Source: Hyphomicrobiaceae bacterium
GTDB lineage: Bacteria > Pseudomonadota > Alphaproteobacteria > Rhizobiales > Hyphomicrobiaceae
Reading direction: 5' to 3'
NCBI GenBank assembly: GCA_022844225.1
Contig: JALHMC010000001.1
Location: forward strand, 186,001-250,000
DNA: 64,000 nucleotides
Positions 49,658-60,326 of this stretch are shown here, piece after piece. How positions within the stretch are numbered: the first letter of the stretch is position 1; the number at the start of each line of letters is the position of its first letter. Below the pieces are notes generated by a model. The model made no database searches. It saw nothing but the letters and a program-made list of their open reading frames with translations, and was not told the DNA's origin. The position numbers were made by a program, and so were the translations under genes.

Positions 49658-49890
49658 CGCCACCTCCGCGACGGGATGCCCCGCCTTGTTATCGCCACGC
49701 CTGCGACCCAGGTACGCGGTCAAGACGGTTTCGGCGAGTCGCGCATTGCAGGATCTTATAGTCTCGTGCGAACGAGCGAGCCAGCTACGCTCGGCGGTGT
49801 TTGCAAGCGCGGATGCTCGGATTGACCCCCAACGACCCGCGTGCATAGGTCCGCGAGGTCGGAGGGCCACACGCAGTCAGGAGATCGGGG

Positions 49891-51288
49891 ATGCATCCGA
49901 TGACAGCGATAAGAGGCGTCGCAAGACGGCGAACGGGGCTGCGGCTCGCGGCCGCGACGGTCGCATTCGCGGCCGGCGTCGCGGCACCAATGACAGCCAG
50001 CGCCCAGCATCTAAGCTTCATTCGCGACACCGAGATCGAGAGACTGCTCAACGATTATTCGCGGCCCATCTTCCGGGCCGCTGGCCTCGGCGGCCAGAAC
50101 ATCACGATGCGCATCGTCAAGCACGAATCGTTCAATGCCTTCGTTCTGGATGGGCAGAACGTCTTCATGCACACCGGCGCCCTGATGCAATCGGAGACGC
50201 CGAACCAAGTCATCGGAATTATTGCCCACGAGACCGGCCATATCGCTGGAGGGCATCTGGCGCAACTGCGCGACCGCATCGCCCGCGACCAGACAAAGAG
50301 CCTGCTCATCAAGATCCTCGGGATCGGCATGATGGTCGCCGGTGGCGGCGGTGGCGTCTCCGGGGCGGGCACTGGCGTGCTGGCCGGCGGTGATCAGATG
50401 CTGATCCGCTCACTGCTCGCCGATCGGCGAGCTCAGGAATCCTCCGCCGACCAATCAGGCTTGCGCTTCCTCGATGCGACGAAGCAGTCTGGACAGGGCA
50501 TGCTCGAGACCTTCGAACGCTTCGCCCAGCAGGAATACATTTCGGCCTCGGGCGCAACGCAGGACGCCTTCGCCCGCAGCCATCCTGTCGCCGTCGAGCG
50601 CTTGGCACAACTGCGCCAGCGAGTGGCGGCGAGCCCTCACGCCAACCAGAAGGACCCGGCGGAGCTCCAGCTGCGCCATGACCTGATGCGCGCCAAGCTG
50701 GCTGGCTATCTTGAACGACCTCAGATCGTCCTCAACCGCTACCGGCAGGATGACCAGAGCCTGCCGGCGCGCTATGCACGGACCATCGCCACATTCTTCG
50801 GACGCGGCGTCGACGCGGGACTTCCGGAAGTCGAGAAGCTGATCCGCGAGCAGCCGCAGAACGCTTATTTTCATGAACTCAAGGCCGACTTTCTGATGCG
50901 GTCCGGCCGTTCGCGCGAGGCCATCCAACCCCTCAGGACAGCGCTGAAACTCGCGGGCGATGCACCACTGATGGCGGTGCGCCTCGCACAGGCTCTCGAT
51001 GGCGAAGCCGACCCCAAGAGTGTCGAGGAGACCATCGCGCTCGCGCGCAAATCACTGGTCAACGACAAGAACCCTCAGGGATTCCGCCTGCTCGCCTCGG
51101 GCTACGCCAAGCAGGGTCGCGTAGCGGAGGCCGATCTCGCCATTGCCGAGGCGCACTTCCTGGAAGGCAACATCAAACGGGCCCAGATTTTCGCCAAGCG
51201 ATCGCAGCGTGGCCTCAAGAACGGATCGCCCGAAGGACTCAGAGCTGGCGATATCGTGAGTTACAAGCTACCGCCCGACGCGCTATAG
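49891..51288 (+). CDS. M48-family periplasmic metalloprotease with TPRs (BepA-like)
   Basis: Signal peptide, IIAHETGHIAGGHLAQLRDR zinc motif, ESSADQSGLRFL, C-terminal TPR-like helices. Confidence 0.9.
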   Translation: MHPMTAIRGVARRRTGLRLAAATVAFAAGVAAPMTASAQHLSFIRDTEIERLLNDYSRPIFRAAGLGGQNITMRIVKHESFNAFVLDGQNVFMHTGALMQSETPNQVIGIIAHETGHIAGGHLAQLRDRIARDQTKSLLIKILGIGMMVAGGGGGVSGAGTGVLAGGDQMLIRSLLADRRAQESSADQSGLRFLDATKQSGQGMLETFERFAQQEYISASGATQDAFARSHPVAVERLAQLRQRVAASPHANQKDPAELQLRHDLMRAKLAGYLERPQIVLNRYRQDDQSLPARYARTIATFFGRGVDAGLPEVEKLIREQPQNAYFHELKADFLMRSGRSREAIQPLRTALKLAGDAPLMAVRLAQALDGEADPKSVEETIALARKSLVNDKNPQGFRLLASGYAKQGRVAEADLAIAEAHFLEGNIKRAQIFAKRSQRGLKNGSPEGLRAGDIVSYKLPPDAL

Positions 51289-51319
51289 AGCGCGCAACGT
51301 GCATGGAGACACACCACAT

Positions 51320-52210
51320 ATGACGCGAGCTGCGCGCCGGCTGACCGGCATCCGTCTGGCTTTCACCGCCGCCATCGTCGTCGCCTCGGCAGGACTGGGC
51401 GCCGGTGGGCTGATCGCCGCAGATCGCGCCGGGCACCCCGCCGCCGGTTCGGGCGTGCAGCTTGCCCAAGCTGCACCAACCAACAGTCCAGCAGCCGCCG
51501 CCACCGCGGGCGCGCCGTCAAGCCCGTTCGATGCCAGCCAGAAAGCAGCCATCGAAGCCATCATCAAAGAGTACCTGCTAACCCATCCGGAGCTGATGCT
51601 CGACGTGCAGGCCGCACTCGAGGAACGGATGGAGAAGATCCAGGCAGAGAAGCTGAAAACGGCACTAGCCGATAATGCCAGCGAGATCTTTCGCAGCCCG
51701 GATGCGCCGATCGCCGGCAATCCGTCCGGCGACATCCCGGTTGTCGAATTCTTCGACTACAATTGCGGTTACTGCAAGCGCGCCTTTACGGACATCGCCA
51801 AGCTCATCGAGGTCGACCCGAAAATCAAGCTCGTGCTGAAGGAGTTGCCGATCCTCAGCAAAGCCTCGGAGGAAGCCGCGCGTGTCGCTCTCGCGGCCAA
51901 GAAGCAGGGCAAGTACTGGGAAGTTCACCGCGCACTCCTGACCGTACGCGGTGAAGTGAACGAGCAATCGTCTCTGCGCGCTGCCGAAAAGGTCGGGCTC
52001 GACATCACCAAGCTGAAGAAGGACATGGCATCCGACGAGGTGACCGGCGAAATCGAACGCGTCCGAGATCTGGCGCGCAAGATGGGTATCCAGGGCACGC
52101 CTCATTTTCTCGTCGGTGATCGGGCCATTCCAGGCGCACCCGGGAACCTTCTCGACCAAATCCGCGGTCACGCAGCCGATCTGAGAAAGAACGGTTGCTC
52201 GGTCTGCTAA
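51320..52210 (+). CDS. DsbA-family thiol:disulfide oxidoreductase (Com1-like)
   Basis: [37 protein letters not shown]-terminal signal anchor. Confidence 0.92.
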   Translation: MTRAARRLTGIRLAFTAAIVVASAGLGAGGLIAADRAGHPAAGSGVQLAQAAPTNSPAAAATAGAPSSPFDASQKAAIEAIIKEYLLTHPELMLDVQAALEERMEKIQAEKLKTALADNASEIFRSPDAPIAGNPSGDIPVVEFFDYNCGYCKRAFTDIAKLIEVDPKIKLVLKELPILSKASEEAARVALAAKKQGKYWEVHRALLTVRGEVNEQSSLRAAEKVGLDITKLKKDMASDEVTGEIERVRDLARKMGIQGTPHFLVGDRAIPGAPGNLLDQIRGHAADLRKNGCSVC

Positions 52211-52373
52211 TCGTCGCTGGGTCGTTCACGGGCCGACGCTGCGAACTCTCGGCGTGGCCCGAGCCCCTTGCGGGCGTACTTCCGCAGCGCGGCGAAAGCT
52301 GGTACATCCTCCCGTCCCCTCGTTCCGGGAGCCGGTTCAGACCCGGCCCGAGACGACGGGAAGCGGGAGCCAA

Positions 52374-52853
52374 ATGCACGTGTCGACAGCAAAGCCCGTC
52401 TACGTTTTGAACGGCCCGAACTTGAACATGCTCGGGCTGCGCGAGCCGTCGATCTATGGCCACGAGTCTCTCGCCGACGTGGAGGTGCGCGTTCGTAGCC
52501 ACGCCGAGCAGCTGGGCCTGAGGATAGATTTTCGCCAGACCAACTTCGAAGGCGAACTCGTCACCTGGATCCAGGAGGCTCGCGACAAGGCGTGCGGCAT
52601 TCTGCTCAACGCTGGTGCGCTCACGCACACCTCCATCGCCGTGCTCGATGCACTGAGCGCTGCCGAGCTGCCGGCGATCGAAGTCCATCTGTCCAACGTC
52701 TTCCGGCGCGAGGCTTTCCGCCATCATTCCTATGTGTCACTCGCGGCCGTGGGCGTGATTTGCGGATTCGGCCCGGCGAGCTACACACTTGCACTGGACG
52801 GTCTTGCAAACATCCTCGCTCGCAAGACCAGCGACTCGAAGGCACCGGCCTGA
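52374..52853 (+). CDS. aroQ: Type II 3-dehydroquinate dehydratase
   Basis: [55 protein letters not shown]. Confidence 0.96.
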   Translation: MHVSTAKPVYVLNGPNLNMLGLREPSIYGHESLADVEVRVRSHAEQLGLRIDFRQTNFEGELVTWIQEARDKACGILLNAGALTHTSIAVLDALSAAELPAIEVHLSNVFRREAFRHHSYVSLAAVGVICGFGPASYTLALDGLANILARKTSDSKAPA

Positions 52854-52886
52854 AGCAGGCGCCGGCGGTTCAACACCTGTGCGGAA

Positions 52887-53381
52887 ATGAGCATGGCCAA
52901 GGATCCCAAAGACAAGGACGGCATCGAGCGAGCGCTCATTCGCGACCTCGCGCAACTGTTGAACGAGAACGGACTCACCGAAATCGAAATCGAGCGGGAC
53001 GGGCTGAAGCTGCGCATCGCGCGCCAAGCGACAGCAGTCCAGGCGGCGCCATCAACGCTTTCCACAGCTCCCGCTGCGCGGCCCTCACCGTCGATCGGCT
53101 CGACCGAGCAACCAGCAGCATCCGCGGCAGCCGATCTCGGAGCGCATCCCGGTTGCGTCCGCTCGCCGATGGTTGGCACAGCTTACCGCTCGCCTGAACC
53201 GGGCTCCGCGCCGTTCGTAGAAATTGGTGCGCGGGTCAGTCAGGGCCAGACGCTGCTGATCATCGAGGCCATGAAGACCATGAACCACATCCCGGCGCCT
53301 CGGTCGGGAACCGTCTCGCACGTCCTGTTCGAAAACGGACAGCCGGTGGAATTCAACGAGCCGCTCGTCGTCATCGAATGA
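52887..53381 (+). CDS. accB: Acetyl-CoA carboxylase biotin carboxyl carrier protein
   Basis: [45 protein letters not shown] biotinylation motif; next to accC. Confidence 0.96.
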   Translation: MSMAKDPKDKDGIERALIRDLAQLLNENGLTEIEIERDGLKLRIARQATAVQAAPSTLSTAPAARPSPSIGSTEQPAASAAADLGAHPGCVRSPMVGTAYRSPEPGSAPFVEIGARVSQGQTLLIIEAMKTMNHIPAPRSGTVSHVLFENGQPVEFNEPLVVIE

Positions 53382-53389
53382 AAGGGAGA

Positions 53390-53466
53390 GGCAGCAGGCA
53401 CTAGGCAGCAGGCTGAAGGGAACGTGAGAGTTGTGCCCTATCGCCTACTGCCTGCTGCGTACTGCC
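53390..53466. repeat. Imperfect inverted repeat (REP-like hairpin) in accB-accC spacer
   Basis: ggcagcaggcactaggcagcaggct ... cgcctactgcctgctgcgtactgcc, imperfectly complementary arms. Confidence 0.6.
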
Positions 53467-53475
53467 GGCAAAGCC

Positions 53476-54819
53476 ATGTTCGACAAGGTCATGATCGCCA
53501 ACCGCGGTGAGATCGCGCTGCGGATCCAGCGGGCCTGCAAGGAGCTCGGCATAGCGACCGTCGCTGTCCATTCGACGGCTGACGCCGATGCGATGCACGT
53601 CAGGCTCGCAGACGAGAGCGTCTGCATCGGCCCGCCTCCCGCCGCGGAAAGCTATCTCAATATTCCACGCCTCCTGGCCGCATGCGAGATCACCGGCGCC
53701 GACGCGATCCATCCCGGCTACGGCTTTCTTTCCGAGAATGCGCGATTCGCCGAGATCCTCGAGGAGCACGGCATCACGTTCATCGGTCCAACGTCCGAGC
53801 ATATCCGCATTATGGGCGACAAGATCGAAGCCAAGGAAACCGCTAAGCGGCTCGGCATTCCGGTCGTCCCGGGATCTGAGGGTGGGATCACGAGCGAGGC
53901 CCAGGCACAGCGGGTCGCGAAGAGCATCGGCTACCCGGTTCTGGTCAAGGCGGCCGCAGGTGGCGGTGGACGTGGCATGAAAGTCGCGCGCTCAGCCGAC
54001 GAACTCGATAGTGCCCTCAAGACAGCGCGTGCCGAGGCCAAGGCCGCGTTCGGCGACGACAGCGTCTATCTCGAGAAGTACCTCTCACATCCCCGTCACA
54101 TTGAGATCCAGGTTTTCGGTGACGGCAAGGGCAATGCCATCCATCTCGGCGAACGCGACTGCTCGCTTCAGCGGCGCCACCAGAAGGTGCTCGAGGAGGC
54201 ACCATCGCCCGCACTCAACGCCGAGGCTCGCGACAAGATCGGCATGACCGTGGCGCGTGCCATGCAGACGCTCAAGTACCGAGGTGCCGGCACGGTCGAG
54301 TTTCTTTACGAAGACGGCGAATTCTACTTCATCGAGATGAATACGCGCCTGCAGGTCGAGCATCCGGTCACCGAGATGATCACGGGTCTGGATCTCGTGC
54401 TCGAGCAGATCCGGATCGCCGCTGGTCACCCACTCTCCCTGACGCAGGACGAGGTGACGTTCTCGGGTCATGCCATCGAATGCCGCATCAATGCTGAGAA
54501 CTCCAAGACATTCCGCCCGTCACCCGGACGCATCACCTACTGGCATCCACCCGGCGGGCTCGGTGTGCGCGTCGATTCTGGCGCCTATCAAGGCTATCGC
54601 ATCCCACCCAACTACGACAGCCTCATCGGCAAGTTGATCGTCGCCGGCAAGAACCGGAACGAGTGCCTGATGCGCCTGAAGCGTTGCCTGTCGGAGTTCG
54701 TCATCGACGGCATCGACACGACCATTCCGCTCTTTACTGAGCTGGTGCGCCATCCCGACATCGCCAATGGCACCTATGACATCCACTGGCTGGAGCGGCA
54801 CCTCGGCTTGAAAAACTGA
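53476..54819 (+). CDS. accC: Acetyl-CoA carboxylase biotin carboxylase subunit
   Basis: [60 protein letters not shown]. Confidence 0.97.
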   Translation: MFDKVMIANRGEIALRIQRACKELGIATVAVHSTADADAMHVRLADESVCIGPPPAAESYLNIPRLLAACEITGADAIHPGYGFLSENARFAEILEEHGITFIGPTSEHIRIMGDKIEAKETAKRLGIPVVPGSEGGITSEAQAQRVAKSIGYPVLVKAAAGGGGRGMKVARSADELDSALKTARAEAKAAFGDDSVYLEKYLSHPRHIEIQVFGDGKGNAIHLGERDCSLQRRHQKVLEEAPSPALNAEARDKIGMTVARAMQTLKYRGAGTVEFLYEDGEFYFIEMNTRLQVEHPVTEMITGLDLVLEQIRIAAGHPLSLTQDEVTFSGHAIECRINAENSKTFRPSPGRITYWHPPGGLGVRVDSGAYQGYRIPPNYDSLIGKLIVAGKNRNECLMRLKRCLSEFVIDGIDTTIPLFTELVRHPDIANGTYDIHWLERHLGLKN

Positions 54820-54918
54820 GACGTTGGCAACAGCCCGTTAGGCTTCGCAGGTACGCGTGCCTCGCCTTTGCCACGCGCACGCGGTAAGTAGGCGTGAATA
54901 GCGGCAACAGCGGACGCC

Positions 54919-55605
54919 ATGGCCTCGCGCGACGACATTGCCATCGAGATCACACCGGAGGTGCTGCTCAAGGCCTACGCGTGCGGAATCTTTCCTATGG
55001 CCGAGAGCGCCGACGATCCGGCGCTCTACTGGATCGAGCCGCAGGCCCGCGGCATCCTGCCATTGGATCAGGTGCACATTCCTAAGCGCTTGGCGCGCAC
55101 CATCCGCTCGGGACGCTTCGAGATCCGAATCGACAGCGACTACGCCGGCGTCATCGATGGCTGTTCAGCGTCTCGACCAGGGCGACGCTCCACCTGGATC
55201 AATGGACGCATTCGTCAGCTTTACGGTGCTCTGTTCGAGCAGGGGCATTGCCACACCGTCGAGACCTGGTTCGAGCGGCGGCTCGTCGGCGGACTCTATG
55301 GCGTCGCACTCGGCGGCGCCTTCTTCGGCGAAAGCATGTTCTCGACGGAGACGGACGCCAGCAAGGTCGCGCTCGTCTATCTGGTGGCGCGCTTGCTCCA
55401 TGGCGGCTTTTCGCTGCTCGACACCCAGTTCGTCACCGACCATCTGCGCCAGTTCGGGACGATCGAACTCGAAAAGGTCGCCTTTCAAAAGGCCCTCGAC
55501 CGCGCCATGCGCCAACGCGCCTCGTTTCATGCCCTTGGTCACGACGCCTCGCCCGACAAGGTGCTCGACATCGTGCGCGCCGCAGCGCAGCGAGCCGCGC
55601 CGTAA
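54919..55605 (+). CDS. aat: Leucyl/phenylalanyl-tRNA--protein transferase
   Basis: [70 protein letters not shown]. Confidence 0.96.
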   Translation: MASRDDIAIEITPEVLLKAYACGIFPMAESADDPALYWIEPQARGILPLDQVHIPKRLARTIRSGRFEIRIDSDYAGVIDGCSASRPGRRSTWINGRIRQLYGALFEQGHCHTVETWFERRLVGGLYGVALGGAFFGESMFSTETDASKVALVYLVARLLHGGFSLLDTQFVTDHLRQFGTIELEKVAFQKALDRAMRQRASFHALGHDASPDKVLDIVRAAAQRAAP

Positions 55606-55643
55606 CTGCGCAAGAGGTTTCCCGACCCACCTTGACGTCATCG

Positions 55644-57245
55644 TCAAGCCGCCGCGCGGGCATCCTCCTTGATCATCGAGGCACCCTTGTCCGCAATCAT
55701 GATCGTGGGGGCATTCGTGTTGCCCGTCGTCACGAGAGGCATGACCGACGCATCGATCACGCGCAGGCCAGATAGTCCCCGCACCCTCAGCCGCGAATCG
55801 ACCACGGCCATCGGATCCTCGCCCATGCGGCAGGTGCCGACCGGATGGTAGATCGTCGTCCCGAAATTTCGCACGTAATCGCTCACCTCACTCTCGCTAC
55901 GCACGTCCGGCCCGGGCACGATCTCGGTCGCCGCATGCGGCGCGAACGCCGGCTGTGCAAAGATGCGGCGGGCATGCGAAATCCCGGCAAGGATCACTCT
56001 GAGATCACCGGGCGCGGAGAGATAGTTCGGCCGGATCACGGGGCGATCGTAGGGATCAGGGGAGACCGCCATGATCGTCCCTCGGCTCTCAGGTCGCGCG
56101 ATGGACACCGCGATCGTCGCTCCCGGCTCTCGCTCCAAGGCACCAAACACGGTCGGATCGTAGCTAGCGGGCGAGAACAGGAGCTGGATATCAGGGCTCG
56201 CCAGCCCCTCACGACTGCGGCAGAAGCATTGCGCACTCGACACACCGAACGTCAGCGCGCCGCGCCCAACGGTTACCCACTTGGCGATCTCGCCCAACAG
56301 CAACAGTCCCCGAGACATTTCATTGATCGAGCGTGCGTCTTTCACCCGGTACGAGACGCGCGCGACGTAGTGATCAGAAAGGTTGGCTCCGACGCCGGCC
56401 AGGTCATGGCGGACATCGACGCCGATCGCTCTCAGATGTGCGGCTGGCCCAATTCCCGACACTTGCAGCAAATGCGGAGAATTAACCGACCCCGACGAGA
56501 CGATGACCTCGCGCCGCGCTTTGATGTCCATCTCGCGACCCATCTGCTCGACCCGAACCCCCGTCGCCCGTTTTCCGTCGAGCAGGATGCGGAGCGCGGT
56601 GGCGTTGGTGAGCACGCGGAAGTTGGAACGACGCCGGGCGTGGCGGAGGAATGTCTGAGCCGTCGAGCCTCTGAATCGCCCATTGCGCGACATTTGAGAG
56701 TAACCGACACCCTCAGCCGGTGTCTCGCCGGAGAGGTCCTTGGCGAACGGAAAGCCGGCCTGTTGCGCCGCCTCCACGAACCGGTGAGTCAGGGGAAGGA
56801 CTGTGCGATAGTCCTCGATCAGGAGCGGCCCGTCTTTCCCGCGGTGCTCTCCGTCGCCGGGAGCGTACCGCTCGATCGCCTTGAAATGCGGCTTGCAGTC
56901 GTCGTAGCTCCAACCGCGCGCGCCCATCTGTGCCCAGTTGTCGAAGTCGGACGGGTTCCCGCGTACGAACAGCATGCCGTTGATCGACGACGAGCCGCCC
57001 AGCACCCGGCCCCGCGGCCAATGTATGGCGCGGTTGCCCGAGCCGGGGTCAGGCTGACTTTCGTAATTCCAGTTGACGAGCGGATTCTTGAGCAGCTTCA
57101 GGACGCCTGCCGGAACGTGAATCCAAGGGTGCAGATCGCGTGGACCGGCTTCCAGCAGGATTACCTGAGCGCCATCAGCCGACAGTCGATCGGCAAGAAC
57201 ACACCCGGCTGACCCCGCCCCCACGATCACATAATCCGCCTCCAT
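55644..57245 (-). CDS. GMC-family FAD-dependent oxidoreductase (choline dehydrogenase-like)
   Basis: YVIVGAGSAGCVLADRLSADGAQVILLEAG, WPRGRVLGGSSSINGMLFVRG, YHPVGTCRMGEDPMAVVDSRLRVRGLSGLRVIDASVMP; start placed at 57245. Confidence 0.94.
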   Translation of the reverse strand: MEADYVIVGAGSAGCVLADRLSADGAQVILLEAGPRDLHPWIHVPAGVLKLLKNPLVNWNYESQPDPGSGNRAIHWPRGRVLGGSSSINGMLFVRGNPSDFDNWAQMGARGWSYDDCKPHFKAIERYAPGDGEHRGKDGPLLIEDYRTVLPLTHRFVEAAQQAGFPFAKDLSGETPAEGVGYSQMSRNGRFRGSTAQTFLRHARRRSNFRVLTNATALRILLDGKRATGVRVEQMGREMDIKARREVIVSSGSVNSPHLLQVSGIGPAAHLRAIGVDVRHDLAGVGANLSDHYVARVSYRVKDARSINEMSRGLLLLGEIAKWVTVGRGALTFGVSSAQCFCRSREGLASPDIQLLFSPASYDPTVFGALEREPGATIAVSIARPESRGTIMAVSPDPYDRPVIRPNYLSAPGDLRVILAGISHARRIFAQPAFAPHAATEIVPGPDVRSESEVSDYVRNFGTTIYHPVGTCRMGEDPMAVVDSRLRVRGLSGLRVIDASVMPLVTTGNTNAPTIMIADKGASMIKEDARAAA

Positions 57246-57686
57246 AACGCCGCATCTCCCCGCATCCCGTGATTTGGCGGGAGCATAGCCGCGCCGTCGC
57301 GGTCCGCAATGCTTAGCGTGCATGGCTGGATGTCAATGACGCTCAAACTCGTCGTCAACCGGTACGGCCCGGCCGACCAGAGCGAGGCCAGGACTGGCCC
57401 CGGCACGCAGTGCAACTCGCGATAGGACAAACAAGCGAATCTGTCTCAAGAGCCGCTTGCAACCCTCCGGTCGTCCGCACATAGTTCGCTCACGACGAGC
57501 ATGATCGACACGCTGCTAATTCACTGATCTGCAATCTAGTCCACTCAGCTTGCTTCCTTGCAATACTGAGATAAGCGCCTGACGATGGGCGGCTGAGTGG
57601 GGCTAGATGGACGTCGGCCGTTCGTCTGTGACGACAGGTGACCGGGACCCGTCGATGATGCACGGCTCGCAAGTGTTGGGGGGGAC

Positions 57687-58979
57687 ATGAGCCGCAGGGA
57701 ACCGAGCATGAATTCACCCGGTGCCGGGGGCACGCGTAAGGACGGAAAGCCAGCCCTGCCTTCTCTCGCCATTCTACCGTTCCGCACAATGCACGACGGC
57801 CTCCTGCGCGCAGACTTCGCCAATTGCGTAACCATGCGGATCACCGAGACGCTGAAGAGCGTCAAGGCGATGCGCGTGATCGCAGCCGCGTCGACCATGA
57901 ATTTGCCCCACGATATGCCGGTCGCGGAAGTCGGACGCTGTCTCGATGTCGACTATGTACTCCGTGGGCAGATCGTCCGAGCCGACCAGACGCTCTACTT
58001 CACGCAGTGGCTCTACCAAGGGTTATCCGGCGAACTCATCCTCGAGCATGAAGTGGAATGCGGGCTCGGTCAGCTGGAGGGGTTTGAGCGCGACGTCCTG
58101 GCCCGCGTCATCGCCGACGTTCGGTTGCCTCTCCTGGAAAGCGAGATCGACCGGATCATGGCTAAAAGGCCCCGGGAGGGATCTGCCTACGAGCTAGCGC
58201 TTCGGGCACAGGTCGCTATGTGCAGGCTCGATCGCCGCAGCGTAACACGCGCCAAGGCGCTACTCGAGCGCGCCATTGAGAAGGACCCCGGCTATGCAAC
58301 GGCCTATGCTTGGCTGGCGCGGTACTATTCGATCCGCATCGGCCAAGGCTGGACGACAGACCCTGCTGCCGACGCCAACGAAGCGCGGCGCCTTGCCGAG
58401 TGCGCCATCGCGCGAGATCCCGAGAACGTTGTTGCCCTGGCAACCGCAGGACATTTGGCGTCCTACCTCGACAGGAACTTCGCTGCTGGCGAGCGTCTGC
58501 TTCGACGCGCCGTCAAGATTTGCCCGAACGAGCCGCTCGGCTGGCTTCTATTGGCTGGAACACTGGCCTATACCGGGCGACCAACCGAAGGACGCAAGGC
58601 TGTCGAGTACGCGCTGACACTGTCCCCCATCGATTCGCAGGCCAACTTTTTCTATAATTTCGCTGCGGTCTGCTGCTACGCCGAAGGCGATTACGAGGCG
58701 GCGATCCGGTATGCTCAGCGGTCGTTCGAATTCAATCCGCGCTACTCCACGACCCTCAAGGCACTTGTGGTCTCGTTGGTCGCTTGTGGCCGTGTGGCGG
58801 AAGCCCGCGAGTATGCCGCCCTGCTGCGCAAGTGCGAGCCGGCCTATACGGCCGCCCGCGCCGCCAGCACGGTCCCGTTCCAGGACAGGGTCCTCAGAGA
58901 GCAGTTCCTCCGTCAGTTGCGTACTGGGGGGTGTTTCGACTCCCCCCGCTCGACGCGCAGCCCAAGGCGAACCCGCTAG
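57687..58979 (+). CDS. TPR protein with TolB-N-like domain of the type seen in adenylate-cyclase-associated proteins (no cyclase or HTH domain visible)
   Basis: LPSLAILPFRTMHDG...LDVDYVLRGQIVRADQTLYFTQWLYQGLSGELILEHE, then repeated TPR helices (EKDPGYATAYAWLARYY, ARDPENVVALATAGHLA, FNPRYSTTLKALVVSLVACGRVAEARE). Confidence 0.72.
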   Translation: MSRREPSMNSPGAGGTRKDGKPALPSLAILPFRTMHDGLLRADFANCVTMRITETLKSVKAMRVIAAASTMNLPHDMPVAEVGRCLDVDYVLRGQIVRADQTLYFTQWLYQGLSGELILEHEVECGLGQLEGFERDVLARVIADVRLPLLESEIDRIMAKRPREGSAYELALRAQVAMCRLDRRSVTRAKALLERAIEKDPGYATAYAWLARYYSIRIGQGWTTDPAADANEARRLAECAIARDPENVVALATAGHLASYLDRNFAAGERLLRRAVKICPNEPLGWLLLAGTLAYTGRPTEGRKAVEYALTLSPIDSQANFFYNFAAVCCYAEGDYEAAIRYAQRSFEFNPRYSTTLKALVVSLVACGRVAEAREYAALLRKCEPAYTAARAASTVPFQDRVLREQFLRQLRTGGCFDSPRSTRSPRRTR

Positions 58980-59785
58980 GCACCTCCCTCCGCTGCCTCG
59001 GAGCGGTGCACAGCCCCCGCTTTGCGCACTCTGGCCGCATAGGCGCCGCGCCGACGTTGCGGCGCCGCGTTCGGCTTCACGACCGTATCCCGGTAGCGGT
59101 CCCAATCGTCCTCTGTCAAAGCACCGATGTCGGCATCGACCCGAATGTCATTCAGCCTAGCGTCGTCATAATCGATCCGACGCACCGGTTGCACCTGCAT
59201 GAACGGCACGTCCTCATCGAAGTCGATCGGGGCACCCGTCCGCGTCAGCCGGATATTGGTGAAGAGCCCGGCGAACCAGCCGTCGGTCTCGATGATGCCC
59301 TCGTAGAGTTCGTACCCCGATGGCCGCGGGAGATTGGCAACGGGCCTGACCAGCAGGCTCCATCCCGGCGCGGTCTGGGCAATCGATCCAGGCCAGACCT
59401 GCACCGTACCCACCTGCACAGAAGCCGCCAGAAAGGGCTGTGCATAGCCACGCGCATCCTCCGGTGCCACCCGATCAAACACCTCTGGAAAGCCCGGATA
59501 GTGGATCGATCGGAGCGGCAGGAAGTCATCCATCCCGGGGAGGCGCCAGGAGACCTCGCACCCGTCCCAGAGTAGCTGAAAGCGGCGGGGCAGAAACACA
59601 TGCCAGCCAAAGGCCGATGCGGCGGATACGGGCTCGCAATAGCGTAGCGCGCGGACTGGCAGCGTGCCCCCGACAGACCGGTCGGCGCGGCGAGGAGGAC
59701 GACCACCGTCCACGACCTGAATAAACCGGGCCAAAGGTACTTTATTGACCGTTGGCGCACCGGCCTCGATCGAAATCGAACCCAT
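58976..59785 (-). CDS. Uncharacterised protein (possibly a DUF6065-type family, from memory, unverified)
   Basis: Start placed at ATG 59785 (MGSISIEAGAPTVNKVPLARFIQVVDGG) with aagaggg upstream; GWHVFLPRRFQLLWDGCEVSWRLPGMDDFLPL. Confidence 0.65.
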   Translation of the reverse strand: MGSISIEAGAPTVNKVPLARFIQVVDGGRPPRRADRSVGGTLPVRALRYCEPVSAASAFGWHVFLPRRFQLLWDGCEVSWRLPGMDDFLPLRSIHYPGFPEVFDRVAPEDARGYAQPFLAASVQVGTVQVWPGSIAQTAPGWSLLVRPVANLPRPSGYELYEGIIETDGWFAGLFTNIRLTRTGAPIDFDEDVPFMQVQPVRRIDYDDARLNDIRVDADIGALTEDDWDRYRDTVVKPNAAPQRRRGAYAARVRKAGAVHRSEAAEGGA

Positions 59786-59927
59786 ATTATCATCCCTCTT
59801 ACGACAATCGAGGATAGTCGGAGAAAATCCGACTATAATAACCGCATAGATATTATAATGTCCCGCCATAAAACACGCAATGGCGCGACTGACACCCGAC
59901 ATTTGATATCGAAGACAGCACGGGACC

Positions 59928-59951
59928 ACCCGGGTGAAAAAACCCCCGGGT
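59928..59951 (-). promoter_or_regulatory. Hairpin between candidate precursor peptide gene and downstream gene (attenuator-like)
   Basis: acccggg-tgaaaaaacc-cccgggt inverted repeat in the spacer. Confidence 0.45.
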
Positions 59952-59972
59952 AGAACCGCGCCTCCGCCCCTA

Positions 59973-60137
59973 TTACCAGGGCATCAGGCTGTCCCCAAGG
60001 CGCACCTTCGGCGCCTCGGTCCATGGCGACAGGCTGTCGCCGAGCCGCACGCGCGTGAACTGCTCGGAGGAGGAGGTGGTGGCCGTCTCGTCGGCTTTGA
60101 CGGCAGGTTGCGATATCGACTTGATCGACTTCGTCAT
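59973..60137 (-). CDS. Candidate modified-peptide (RiPP-like) precursor, 54 aa with tandem C-terminal VRLGDSLxPW repeats
   Basis: Internal ATG of ORF 59973..60302 preceded by taggag: MTKSIKSISQPAVKADETATTSSSEQFTRVRLGDSLSPWTEAPKVRLGDSLMPW. Confidence 0.7.
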   Translation of the reverse strand: MTKSIKSISQPAVKADETATTSSSEQFTRVRLGDSLSPWTEAPKVRLGDSLMPW

Positions 60138-60185
60138 TGATTCACTCCTAATGATTGGGTCTTTGAAAATTTGCTGCAGCAACGC

Positions 60186-60201
60186 TGTGATATTCACCAC
60201 A
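60186..60201. promoter_or_regulatory. CRP/FNR-type operator-like palindrome upstream of candidate precursor peptide
   Basis: TGTGA-TATTCA-CCACA, one mismatch to TGTGA-N6-TCACA, about 50 bp upstream of the 60137 start. Confidence 0.4.
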
Positions 60202-60326
60202 GCCACAGAGCCCGTCAAGACCAATAATGCGGCACTCTGAACTACGCTAAGCGCGAAGGCGGCTCCAATTCGAGCGATCCGAACCGGCATTCCCGTCCGC
60301 AATCGATCCGCGAGCGCAACCGTGAA

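Noticed and set aside
55845-57212. 455-aa plus-strand ORF
   Set aside because: Antisense of the GMC oxidoreductase; His/Arg-rich with no recognisable domain
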